A DNA stretch of 20,638 bases from Chromera velia (lineage: Eukaryota; Sar; Chromeraceae): positions 1 to 20,638 of the forward strand of contig JAHBMJ010002277.1 of the NCBI GenBank assembly GCA_018398765.1, in the 5' to 3' direction. The position numbers and the translations under genes were made by a program. Below the pieces are notes generated by a model. It did no database searches and was not told where the DNA came from. It saw only the letters and a list, made by a program, of their open reading frames with translations. Below are positions 10,989 to 18,600 of this stretch, in pieces (position 1 is the stretch's first letter; every line of letters starts with the position of its first letter).

Positions 10989-11039
<51 letters not shown>

Positions 11040-12630
11040 ATCAGACCCACCCGAGCCCTCTCCTCTGTTCTTCGAATGAAGTCTAGGGCAGCAGCTGCAA
11101 GGGAGGTCCCTCCAAGACTCAAAGAACGGATCTCGGCACTCTCCCTCTTCACCTCCGCCTGCCCTGCGCGTCTACAGGCGCTCCTCAAAAGAATGCGCAC
11201 TCGCTTCGCCCAACACTGCCTTGCAACTGCCCCCGCTGCCTTCTCAACTTCCTCCAAACAGCTCAAAGGAAAGGAACACCGTGATACCCCAGCCTGTCCT
11301 CCTTGCGGCCCTCCTGATGAATTCCCAAATGCTCTCTGCACCATAGTAGAGAACAAACACGGACAGTCTCTGTCGCTTGGTCAGTCTTTCAGGAATCACG
11401 CAACTTTCTGTCTCACTGCTTGCTAAAAACAGCACGAAAAGGATAAAAGAAAGAGCTGAAGGACGAGACTCCTGAAACTCCGCAGAGAAGGAAAACCCGG
11501 ACGGACTCCGCACAGCCCACAAAAGGAGGTCAGAGCCCTGACCTGGATTGCCAGCGCAAAGACTTCAGCAAGCTGAGGCGCCACGGGTCTGATTGACGTC
11601 TGTGTCGGCTTCTTGCCCAGACCATCGAGGCCTCTTGAGACGGCAGCAGTAGTTTCAGCTTCATGTCCCCCCCCGCCCTCCTCGAGAAGGACCAACTTGG
11701 GAAACTGCAGGCAGGCAGGAAGGAGAGTGGAGAGAGACCATTGACGCACGCAGTGAAACAGAAAAAGAACGAGATTTTTTTCGCCTGTGGCCCCTCAGCT
11801 GTGTGGACTCTTTCACATGCCAAAAGGCGCACATCACGAAAACAAAAACCGCACAGAGACAAACCTCTCAGGGGGGGGGGAGGAAGAAACAAAAGAGGGA
11901 GGGAGGGGGGGAGGGATGCAGAAAGTCGAAAAAGGAGGGGGAAAACAGACAAGGAAGAAGTAAACCGGGAAGGAGGCATATCATGCCTTCTTTTGTATCG
12001 AGAGACGCAGCAAGAGCAGAGCGGAGAGAAGACAAGAGAGCACCTCCGCTTCACAGCACACTGACCGTGCTTTGCCGCCTCTCTCTTCCTTCAGCCAGCT
12101 TGGAGGCCGAAGAGGGAAAGAAGGGAGTCAGCAACTGACGAAGGAGCAACCCCCCACCCTTCCCATGCGACCCCCACCCCCTCTGTCTCCTCTCCCTCTC
12201 CACTGCCCACGCCTCTACTCCCGACACAACAACAAAGGAGCCGGAATCCCCACTTCCCTCTCCGTCTTCCCTTCCAACCCAAGGAGGCTGGGTTCCCACC
12301 CCCTTCCCGTCTCTTCTGCTTCTTCCGGTCTCAGAGAACCACTGAGGGGGTTGCCCAAAGGCAGCAGGAGAAGAGAAGAGCCCACCGACATGCACAAATC
12401 CGATGGGCACGTCTCTGTCTCCTCCCAAACGCAACTGGCGAAGGAGAGAGGAACGGGAAGACCGAGACGACTGCAAGCAAGAGACAGACACCCAAGTTTC
12501 CACTCAACAAAGAAGACGCCTTGAGGGAGAGACACGAAAGGAAAAAACGCGGAAAACCTACGTCTGGCAAACACAGAGACGCACGCACATACATACATAC
12601 ATACACACGCACCCGCGAGAAGAGAGAGCC

Positions 12631-12667
<37 letters not shown>

Positions 12668-14820
12668 GGAGACAGAGAGAAAAGGACAGAGACTGGACCG
12701 GGGAGAGAAATGCAGATTCGACCATTATTTTGCATGCCTGTTACGGCCTGTCTGCCTCCCCATATATCTCCGACCTCAAAATTCAAGCCAGAAGGCAGCC
12801 AGATGACATGAAGAGAAGGGCCTCCCTTGCGTCTCTCCTCCCAAGACAGAGGAGAAGGCCCTTCATCGATGTCGATCGTCACAGGAGGCACCCTCAGATC
12901 ATGCCCAAACCCCTCCTGCCCGAATCTCGTCTCAGTCACCGCATCGAACCACCGAGGCACTTCCGAGGCTTCCAGTAGCTGTCCGTTCACGCGCACGGAC
13001 AGCTGCTCTCTCTCTCGGTCTCTCCCGAAAACTTCCCCTCCTCCCCCCATTACACGATCACCCCTGAAGATTCTCACCACCAGAGGTACATTGAAGACCC
13101 CATCCGAGTCCTCCCCCCCTGCCCCCCTTTCCTCAGAGTCACAACCGGGAGGCAGATAGAGTCCAGCCGCAGCAGCGAAGAGAATCTTCTTCACAGGTGT
13201 GTCATCCCCCCAGAAAACGAGACGCAGGGGTACAGGCAGGTGCATGGAGGCAAGTGCAGTAAGTGACAGAGGGGACAGCGATAGTGCTGGCCCCATTGCA
13301 CCAGGCCTGGAACTTCCACTGTACCCTCCTCTGTTCATCCGCAGAACTTCCCCCTTTGCTCCCAAACTGTCAACAAACGAAGTCACCCACTCAGAGGCAA
13401 ACTCGTCCTTTTCTGTATCTCCTGGCTCTCCGAATTCCTCTTCAAACTCACTCTCCTCCTCATCCCCTGACTCCTCCCTATGCCCTCCGAACAGAAGACC
13501 ATTCCCTGATCCCCTAACCCCCCCCTGGTCCTGCTGGCTCGACGTCTCACTGCTGATGTCGACTTCTGCAGGGTCGTGACGACGAAAGGGACCTGCAGGG
13601 GAGGCAAGGGGGGAGAAGGGCGAAGAGGGAACTCCGGGGCGGCGGGCGGGGGGGGCAGAGCGGGGAGTCAGGCCCCCCCCTCCGCCTCTTCCAGTCCTCC
13701 TCCCCCCTCCTCTTTGTCTGTCTGGATGGATACTCATTCTTCGACTTGTCATTGGGGACTCACCCCTTCCTTCCCCATCCCTCTCCACTTCCCTGCCTAC
13801 ACCGAAGGGGGGAGTCGGAGGGTCTCCTGGAAAGGTCCCGTTGCGGCCCAAAGGGGTCATGCCGGGGCCCCTTCCAGAGCCTGACAGGCCCCGCTCCATC
13901 TTGGGGGAAAGGGAGTGGGAAGGGCGGACGCGGGGGGCATCGTGGGTCGAGGTAAGAAGGGGGCTTCGGCGAACGCCCCCGAATAGCGGAGGTGGTGGTG
14001 CCTGTGGTCCGGCAAAGAGAAATGCGTCATTGGCTGACGCTGCTACTGCTGTCGCTGCAGCATTCAGAAGCCGTTCCCCGTGCTGCCCATTGGTCCCGCT
14101 CAAATGAGAGGGAGAGAGGGTTCCTTGGGGTCGCATTAATGCGTTGTCGTCTAAGGACTCTCTTTCCCTGTCCCCCCGCGGTGTCGGTCGGAAAGAGAAA
14201 TGTCCCGAATCGACGGAGTTTGTGGGAGGGGGATCACCTATCATTTGTTCGAGAAGACTGCGAGAGTGTCTGGTTGGTGGGGGGTCCAGGGGAAATTTGT
14301 CGGTTCGAATGGGAATGGAAGGACGAGTGAGAGTCTCTGCAGATGCAGAAGCGTCTTTCTGTGCTCCCTCCATTTCCTCTGCCCCCCTTCTACTACTGTA
14401 CCACTCACTCCCTTCATTTGATCGGGACACTGGAGCATACATCCCTGAATCGTCTGCTGCTCTTGCAGTTGAAGCCATTGTTCCGTTGCGTTCTCCTTCC
14501 ATTCTCCCACCCTCCGTTGCCCTCGTCCGTCTCTGACTGGGGGGAGAAGGAGGAGCGCTTCTGTCGGCGTCTGAGCCACCGCCCTCACTGGAGATGGACA
14601 CGGATCGAGACAAAAGACAGGACTCTAGATCAGGTACACCGGAGTGCGGCAGGGAATGAATTGCGGGGGGTCTCCCTCTCTCTTTTTCTCTTCCCTGACG
14701 CGACAGGAAAAAGGGATGAGACGGTCTTCTCGTCTCTTCGTCAGCGGAAAAATCCAGGAGGCACCACTTCTTCCCAAACCGACTTGCGGAGCTTTGAGAA
14801 GCACAAGACTCAGAGTTCAT
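3302..14820 (-). CDS. Gene A: large unrecognised multi-exon protein (~2,130 aa)
   Basis: Minus-strand gene with about 19 exons, joined by frame, acceptor/donor motifs and phase: 14820-12775, 12470-12066, 11704-11543, 11335-11051, 10618-10551, 10168-10069, 9845-9753, 9699-about 9652, 9225-9121, about 9011-8988, 8891-8791, 8673-8581, 8484-8358, 8111-7917, about 7587-7579, 7459-7346, 6869-6456, 6061-5924, 5173-3302. These total about 6.4 kb of coding sequence. Layout: disordered Ser/Arg/Gly/Pro-rich N-terminus (about 1-445), an acidic patch (about 449-475), a folded-looking region from about 527 into exon 2, then alternating helical and low-complexity exons, and a 623-residue Ser/Pro/Glu-rich tail. 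No catalytic motif, transmembrane bundle or known domain is recognised. Weak joins are exons 8/9 (inside a minisatellite), exon 10, the exon 12 donor, and exon 15. Splitting into two genes is possible but is not required by the phases. Confidence 0.8.
5762..5912. repeat. Pyrimidine-rich microsatellites, including (TC)n at 5882-5912
   Basis: Runs of TCTC, CCCT and CTCG, then about 15 TC dinucleotides. They lie inside the last intron of gene A (5923-5174), where the sense strand reads (GA)n. The (GA)n run follows directly from the exon 18 donor, which reads GTCAGTGAGTGAGAGAG. Confidence 0.9.
5924..6061 (-). CDS. Gene A exon 18
   Basis: 46 codons, phase 0 to 0, between the acceptor TTGTGTTCAG (6062-6071) and donor CAG|GTCAGT. 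The peptide starts QHQRDGAAFNRGV, has a six-Ala run, and ends DDEELKTRFRICSPEDQ. The all-Ala run encoded by mixed GCN codons suggests selection rather than slippage. Both ends fit their neighbours without adjustment. Confidence 0.8.
6258..6318. repeat. (AC)n(AG)n composite microsatellite
   Basis: About 16 AC then about 13 AG dinucleotides, followed by GACA units to about 6353. It lies in gene A intron 17 and reads (CT)n(GT)n on the sense strand, the same order as at 1-78 and 10991-11039. Confidence 0.95.
6456..6869 (-). CDS. Gene A exon 17
   Basis: 138 codons, phase 0 to 0, from acceptor TTTCACCCCAG (6870-6880) to a canonical donor CTT|GTGAGT (6455). It begins DVFLFVCFLDCRDTLRGSLV, then SRADEAARLQTDPGG, passes through a Gly/Arg-rich low-complexity stretch, and ends TAFTNLKGMEDRTQGWSVAV plus GSTSL. 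The join to exon 16 (ECLGVLLE|DVFLFV) makes a continuous hydrophobic helix. A nearer acceptor (CTGCAG at about 6830) opens a different frame that is also long and free of stops, but it gives the wrong phase for exon 18. Confidence 0.75.
7346..7459 (-). CDS. Gene A exon 16: charged helix
   Basis: 38 codons, phase 0 to 0. The acceptor is GCCGCTGCAG and the donor is GAG|GTCCGT. The sequence is highly charged (GDADEKERRKETRETAELRS) and ends FAKLRECLGVLLE, typical of a long helix or coiled coil. The frame runs past the donor for only about 13 codons before a stop, so an intron must start near 7345. Confidence 0.8.
7579..7587 (-). CDS. Gene A exon 15, possible 9-nt microexon (EDE)
   Basis: After acceptor TTTGCTCCAG, the codons GAA GAT GAG are followed by GTCCGT, the hexamer used as donor elsewhere in this gene. 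Phase 0 to 0 fits both neighbours. The frame stays open further (VRMQKEEELVEDG), so the exon may instead end at CTT|GTGGAA (7552), also phase 0. Which is used cannot be decided from sequence. Confidence 0.4.
7917..8111 (-). CDS. Gene A exon 14
   Basis: 65 codons, phase 0 to 0, between acceptor TTCTTCCTGCAG and strong donor GAA|GTACGT. It begins AAALHLPWASPPPAPREDQE and ends with RNQAHGCLRNFQE. The middle is Ala/Gly/Pro-rich. Two other frames are open across part of it, but only this one ends in phase with the next exon. Confidence 0.8.
8175..8215. repeat. 18-bp direct repeat with 23-bp period
   Basis: CTGTCAAGAATCTTCACA occurs at 8175-8192 and 8198-8215, inside gene A intron 13. The copies are identical, so the duplication is recent. 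No coding role is seen. Confidence 0.85.
8358..8484 (-). CDS. Gene A exon 13
   Basis: 127 nt. The first base completes a codon, then 42 codons run to a canonical donor CAT|GTGAGT. It begins GPASLVAGSDGFWEGLQSGI and ends MAADLEGEAEEH. The acceptor is GCATGCAG. A possible extra small exon lies in the intron after it (KGVSIDTRTR at about 8303-8274, donor AGA|GTGGGC), but its acceptor is poor, so I left it out. Confidence 0.75.
8512..8534. repeat. (AAAG)n microsatellite
   Basis: About six AAAG units in gene A intron 12; the sense strand reads (CTTT)n and forms part of the pyrimidine tract 30-50 nt before the exon 13 acceptor. Confidence 0.9.
8581..8673 (-). CDS. Gene A exon 12
   Basis: The acceptor CTCTTTGCAG fits the phase-2 end of exon 11 and gives VGIVDRVPLGSALASLRLFC, then FSTSSFVWVI. 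This hydrophobic stretch could be a buried helix or a single membrane-associated segment. The donor (TT|GTCAGC) was chosen because it is the only nearby GT giving the phase-2 end that exon 13 needs, so the 3' end is soft. Confidence 0.55.
8791..8891 (-). CDS. Gene A exon 11
   Basis: 101 nt, starting in phase 0 after TTTTGCTTGCAG and ending in phase 2 at AGAAG|GTTGGT. It encodes LLLLSAACCGAVLRRVLLAS followed by ADSIREEALSGSR. The Leu-rich start resembles a signal sequence but is internal to this model. If gene A were two genes it would be a candidate N-terminal region, but no ATG precedes it in frame. Confidence 0.7.
8988..9011 (-). CDS. Gene A exon 10, short
   Basis: A 24-nt (LLQKLRKE, acceptor GGTTCAG) or 15-nt (KLRKE, acceptor CTCCTGCAG) exon ending at GAG|GTGCAA. 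Reading on through the donor gives VQASLIEEDRKND and a TGA at about 8951. That is the alternative in which gene A ends here and the exons below belong to another gene. Phases to both sides are 0, so the continuous model is allowed. Confidence 0.45.
9121..9225 (-). CDS. Gene A exon 9: Ala-rich helix
   Basis: 35 codons, phase 0 to 0, from GCACTTTGCAG to GAG|GTCCGT. It encodes DAAAVLLASASGGAVGRARA and then VAEWVRSSSLESVRE. The frame past the donor is pyrimidine-rich, as expected for intron. Confidence 0.75.
9397..9659. repeat. Minisatellite: 23 copies of a 10-bp unit flanked by a 4-bp array
   Basis: The plus-strand unit CTGTGACTGA is repeated 23 times from 9401 to 9630, then (CTGA)n runs to 9659. 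Most units are identical. Units near 9461-9510 read GACCGA (one GACCTA) and units at 9511-9540 read GGCTGA, so variants are clustered in blocks. It lies in gene A intron 8. On the sense strand the 4-bp array begins exactly at the exon 8 donor as repeated GTCA. The minus strand is open in all frames through the 10-bp array, which gives long but probably spurious ORFs. Confidence 0.95.
9652..9699 (-). CDS. Gene A exon 8
   Basis: After acceptor TTCTTTCTCAG the frame reads TSEETRPSAGTVG. The first donor is GGAG|GTCAGT (exon end 9660, phase 1). The TCAG array that follows offers the same donor every 4 bp; using the third gives a phase-0 end at 9652, which the next exon needs. The 5' end is solid and the 3' end ambiguous. 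Confidence 0.6.
9753..9845 (-). CDS. Gene A exon 7: charged helix
   Basis: 31 codons, phase 0 to 0, between GTGTTTGCAG and GAG|GTCCGA. The sequence (RSALKDDRETKEDAEKRENE, then KDKESAPHTTE) is Lys/Glu/Asp-rich and likely helical. It is a clear coding island next to the minisatellite. Confidence 0.8.
10069..10168 (-). CDS. Gene A exon 6: amphipathic helix
   Basis: 100 nt. The first base completes the Arg codon begun in exon 5, then 33 codons run to donor ATG|GTACGT. The peptide WARTLEEDLEEAVRMAEDLW is a good amphipathic helix, followed by PHRVAGGGSRQAM. The phase-0 alternative after the same acceptor meets a stop. Confidence 0.8.
10551..10618 (-). CDS. Gene A exon 5
   Basis: 68 nt, starting in phase 0 after TTTGTCCGCAG and ending in phase 2 at CG|GTCCGT. 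It encodes LLLEDRGGSLPLALCMNSPF then VH and a split Arg. The phase match to exon 6 supports use of the GTCCGT donor. Confidence 0.65.
10991..11039. repeat. (AC)n(AG)n composite microsatellite
   Basis: About 14 AC then 10 AG dinucleotides in gene A intron 4. On the sense strand (CT)n begins about 11 nt after the exon 4 donor and is followed by (GT)n. Confidence 0.95.
11051..11335 (-). CDS. Gene A exon 4
   Basis: 95 codons, phase 0 to 0, between TACTATGGTGCAG and CGG|GTGGGT. The first third is Gly/Ser-rich (RAFGNSSGGPQGGQAG). The rest is helical and basic (EEVEKAAGAVARQCWAKRVR, then ILLRSACRRAGQAEVKRESA) and it ends FIRRTEERAR. A second frame just upstream (11471-11288) also reads protein-like but would need a 40-nt intron to reach this frame. 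Confidence 0.75.
11543..11704 (-). CDS. Gene A exon 3
   Basis: 54 codons, phase 0 to 0, from the strong acceptor TTCCTGCCTGCCTGCAG to CAG|GTCAGG. It begins FPKLVLLEEGGGGHEAETTA and ends RPVAPQLAEVFALAIQ. An eight-G run within it is a possible slippage site: one base more or less would shift into another long open frame. Confidence 0.8.
12066..12470 (-). CDS. Gene A exon 2
   Basis: 135 codons, phase 0 to 0, acceptor TCTTGCTTGCAG and donor ACG|GTCAGT. After a Ser/Arg start it reads LRLGGDRDVPIGFVHVGGLF, then PPQWFSETGR, SGSFVVVSGVEAWAVERE and LLRQLLTPFFPSSASKLAEG. The alternating beta-like and helical segments continue the folded-looking core begun in exon 1. No domain is recognised. Confidence 0.85.
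12592..12667. repeat. (ACAT)n and (AG)n microsatellites
   Basis: ATAC/ACAC units at about 12587-12612, then about 17 AG dinucleotides at 12632-12665. This is gene A intron 1; the sense strand reads (CT)n then GT-rich, the same order as in introns 4 and 17. Confidence 0.9.
12775..14820 (-). CDS. Gene A exon 1: start, disordered N-terminus and folded-looking core
   Basis: An ATG at 14820-14818 opens 682 codons to GAG|GTCGGA at 12775. The frame upstream has only four codons after a TTG, so this ATG is the natural start. Residues 1-445 are Ser/Pro/Gly/Arg-rich with proline-directed sites and a basic Gly-rich patch near 370-385. Residues 449-475 are acidic (DEEESEFEEEFGEPGDTEKD). From about 527 the composition becomes globular: VPLRLVFWGDDTPVKKILFA, NVPLVVRIFRGDRV, QLSVRVNGQLLEASEVPRWF, DLRVPPVTIDI and LHVIWLPSGLNFE, which looks like a beta-rich domain continuing into exon 2. 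The ORF runs past the donor into a (CT)n microsatellite, which is intron. Confidence 0.85.
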
Positions 14821-15582
14821 TAGAGGGGCCAAAGGTCCAACGAGGAAGGCATAGACACGTTCGATTTCTTTTTAGTAAGGAGTCCACAGCGGCCCATCAA
14901 AAGATTTTTTTGGCCTCTCGGATTGGTGAGGACCCAATTCGGTCGGTCCTCTTGACCATTACTTCTATTTCAAAGGAAATCCACAATGCAGGTGCTGAAG
15001 AATTCCCGACTGTCCAGCATCGCCCAGCCGACCAAATTCCCAATTTGTCAGACTCACTGTGGCCTCTTGCTGAGTCAGCTAGAGTTCTCTCAAGATCTCC
15101 CAAGTTCTCCTAGCAATTGCATGAAATTCAATGCGGCCGACATATGCCGACATGGCCCGACGGGCCGGCATGCAGTCGAAACTTTTGGGCATCGCGCAAT
15201 TTTTTTTTCACGCATGCAGTCTCGCACGGAGCGAAGCACTCATGCATCCATGCAAATTTAAGTGCCCCACAAGCGTTACTACTATACAGTCGTCTTCGTC
15301 TCTTCTCAGAGTCTTCTGGTGTTGCAATTCGACACCCGTTCAGAAATCCATTCACATCAGCTTTTGCTGTATGACATTGGTTGTGGTCTTCACTGTTGAA
15401 GTCCGTGTTTCTGAGTGCAACCGTTTGGTCGGAGTTGAAGTTTCGGTCGCTCTTTTATCCTCAGAGAAACCGGAGCACAAGCTCGGGTGTTGCTTTGTAC
15501 GTTTTGCCTGACCTTTGCTTGACGTTCTGTCCCTGAATCTGCTCCTCCATACTCTTGCTTGCGTGTTGAGGCGTGCAACACC
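14821..15582. promoter_or_regulatory. Divergent intergenic region between genes A and B
   Basis: 762 bp separate the ATG of gene A (minus) from the ATG of gene B (plus), so it should hold both 5' UTRs and a shared or back-to-back promoter. It contains an interrupted palindrome (15144-15171), GCATGC at 15168-15173 and 15212-15217, and two further ATGCA-type motifs at about 15241-15254 next to a T-run (15200-15208). No TATA box is convincing. The short open frames inside it carry no splice or family evidence. Confidence 0.6.
15144..15171. other. Interrupted palindrome in divergent promoter
   Basis: An inner stem GGCCC/GGGCC around a GAC loop (15154-15166) and an outer stem ATGCC/GGCAT (15144-15148 with 15167-15171), with GACAT unpaired on one side. 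It could form a hairpin in RNA or bind a dimeric factor. The position midway between two divergent starts makes a regulatory role plausible. Confidence 0.6.
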
Positions 15583-15663
15583 ATGCCACACTGGAAGGTG
15601 GATCCGAAACTCAAATGCAAAACTTGGAGGGTCAGAGATGCACCTGACGCCAAGGCCAAGGAG
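15583..15663 (+). CDS. Gene B exon 1: start and first half of SH3-like repeat 1
   Basis: An ATG in good context (ACACCATGCC) opens 27 codons, MPHWKVDPKLKCKTWRVRDA and then PDAKAKE, to donor GAG|GTTAGC in phase 0. The match to exon 4 (VDPKLKVETWRVRSKPD) begins five residues after the Met, which supports this start. The frame upstream is open to 15523 without another ATG. Confidence 0.85.
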
Positions 15664-18600
15664 GTTAGCAAGTCAATATTCGAGTTAATATCCAGCTATA
15701 TATGCGTAAAGAACTGCGCGTTTCCCCCCGCATGTTTTGTTTGGCGCTTCCCTTTGTCTCCGTTCTCTGCATAGCGACCTGAGAACCTGTCCTGTGGAAA
15801 AGAAAGGTGCGCCGGGAAAAGACAGAGCGTGAGCGTGGTGGTGCGCGGAGACGCCGTTTGCACAACCCGTTCCCGTATCACATGTTGCAGTTCTTTTTGC
15901 AGCTGTCCCCCCTTCTCCCGTCCCTGCTTGTGTGAGGTCTGCGCAGGTCGCTGTTCTAAATGCGGGGGAAGAAATCGAGGAGCTCGAAAAGAAAGGTGAC
16001 TGGGTGAAACACGCAAAAGGTCCGCCATTTTTATTGGCATGTTGACTTTCTTAGAATGTGTATAGTTATTGATGTGTGGTTTTTTTCAGACCTGAAGTGA
16101 GTCTCCATGCCTGGAAACGAGAAAAGTTTTGATTTCTCCCGTTGCTTTAGGGGACGAGGTGGACTGCATGCCACACAGTTTGTGCATATCGGAGCCGGGG
16201 CTCTTCACGCACAGATAGGCGTGCGTCAGCAGCATGGTGTGATTGCTTGCTGCGAAATGATTGGGGGAACAAAGCATAAGAGGTTTGGAGGAGAGACCAT
16301 TCTCCTCTCATAGGAAAACTTTTCCAGCAGGAAATCTGAGTTTAATCAATCGAACGGCTCAACCGCCGTTTTCAGAAGTGCAGAGCGTGCCTCCGACGCG
16401 CCTGAGAAGAGTGAGGGAGGTGTCATGGAAGGAAATTCGTTCTGCAGGCTGGTCGATGGTCAAGGCAGGGGGTGTGACGGCACTCCTCCCTGTCCAGTAT
16501 TCCTCGAAGGTCCGACGGTCAGATAAATGGTGCAACATGCAGTCTGTTCATGGCAGCACGAGAGCACAAAGTCAAATATGCTGCATTGCACTGGCGTTAG
16601 GGTTGCGGAAACATCAAAACAATCCCCTGAATCGCCTCTTCCATGTTTCTTTTCCATTTCCCCCTCTGTCGCTTTTCTGACTTCTCCACGCTGCGACACT
16701 CCTTCCAGCCTCATACTACCTCAATTTCTCTGCCGTTCCTTTCTACTCTTCCGCCCGGCCTCCTTCCTTAATTCTGACGAATCGATTTGGACAGCCCTGC
16801 AGCTCCAATTTCCCATTCTGCTCTCCCTGCAGGGTCAGGAAGCTCCGCCTCCAGCGGCTCGAGCATCCAAGAAGCGCCGTGAATATCTCCAAGTGGATCC
16901 GAAGCTCAAGGTGGAGACGTGGAGAGTCCGCAGCAAACCCGATACAAGCGCTCAGCAGGTGCGCAAATCCAAAATCAAAATGAACAGAAGTACAGAAAGG
17001 GGGGGGCTTCATTGACATAGACACTCACCAATCGATAGACTCAGGACCAGAAAAATAATCAGAGGCATACGGGAAGTGACGAGGAAACAATCCAACGAAC
17101 ATATCCAAAAATTGTCCTCTGTGCGTTTCATCTCCAACCAATTCAACTTCTAGCTCCTTAAATCTCAGACCCCGATTTGCTGTACGTCTGTAACACTTCA
17201 TCTCCATCCGACAGTCTGTCTTCCCCTTCCATCAGTTTCTCCCCTGCTTCCTTCCCTGTTCTCTCCAGGTAGGTCTGGTGAATGCTGGCGATGTGTTGGA
17301 GGTCCTGGAGAAGAAGGGGGACTGGATTCGCCACCACGCCGGTGAGGAGCATCAGTGCCAAGAGGGTCCATGCAAGACTGGTGGTTGCAACCGTAAATAT
17401 ACGGTCATGCTCGCACTCCCCGCTTTGCTTGTAAGTGGCCGATGCCAAAGGATAGTTGAGGAGTTCATTACTCTCACATAAGACGCCTTTCTCTGCTTCT
17501 TGCGTAGAGAAAAGCCTTTTTTAAAAAAATGTCCCCGCCTCTTTCCCTCGGCCTTTCCGCTTCCTGCTATCTAACAGGTTGGTCGATCATTAAGGCAGGT
17601 GGAGTGACTGCGCTGATCCGGCTGTCCCCCCCTTCTCTAGAGGAAAAGGAGGAGATGGAGAAGGCGGCAGCAGAGGCAGAGGCACAACAGCAGAAGGAGG
17701 AGGAGGAGAAGAGAAAACAAGAGGAGGCGGCTGCGGAGGCTGAGAAAGAAAAGCAGAAGCAGGAACAGGAGACACGAGAGGTCGGCACACTCCCTTGTCT
17801 TGCAGATCCGCCCCTTGCATTGATATGTTCTTCTTTCATTTCTTTGCTTCTAGACTCCTCTTACCTGTCTCTGACGGGATCGGGGCCTCCATATGGATGG
17901 TCAGACACTACTCAGTGAGCAAGTTTGAGGTATTGATTGCGAGAGGGACGCCGGAGGAACGAAATGGCATGATGCAGTGCGTTGTTACCCGTACAAGCCG
18001 AATCGTTCTTGTGCAAGGCCTTCACCGTGAAAGAGAAGAAGGGAACACCTCTCTTTCGGATCTGATAGAGCTGAACTTTTCGATTGCAGGCAGAAGAGCG
18101 CGAGAGGAAGAAGAAGGAAGAGGAGGAGAGGAAAAAGGTGAGTGGTGTCAGCGTTGGTTTTTGCAGAACATCGCTTCGTGCCTATCTCATCTTGTCCCAA
18201 CACTTTTCCCAGTTTCCCAACTTCTCTGCGTGGGCCTTTCTTGATGCTTTGATTGATTATTCTTTTTCCATGGCTCGTCCCTTCTGGTTTGGTCCCCGTT
18301 TTTCTTCGCGAACCTTTTCAACAGGATTCAGTCCCCCTTCCGCAGGCTGTTGGCCTGTCTGCTTGCCTCTGTGCCTGCCTGCCTGGCTGTCCGTGTGCAA
18401 GACTCCATTGCAATTTTGAGTTCTTCCTTGCCTTTATGTCCGTGGTGGTGTGGAAAAGCGAAAGGGTCAAAGTGAGGACGCTATTCGATGTAATTGGGAC
18501 TTCTAATGACGTGTCTCTTTTTTCTTGCTTTTCTCAGATGCGCCTGCATTTTGTGCTCCTTTGTGTACGGCTCTTTTCTGTTCATTCAAGGACGGTAGGG

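Noticed and set aside
11248..11471. An alternative gene A exon at 11471-11288 followed by a 40-nt intron
   Set aside because: Its peptide (ERLTKRQRLSVFVLYYGAES) looks protein-like, but a single exon at 11335-11051 with a good acceptor and matching phases explains the region more simply.
12331..12774. Continuation of the gene A first ORF beyond 12775 to 12331
   Set aside because: It runs through (CT)n and ACAT microsatellites, and the real exon 2 lies in another frame after a strong acceptor.
17790..17930. Possible extra gene B exon after CTTGCTTCTAG (LLLPVSDGIGASIWMVRHYS)
   Set aside because: The open frame would need a phase that exon 6 and exon 7 (both phase 0 at the junction) do not provide.
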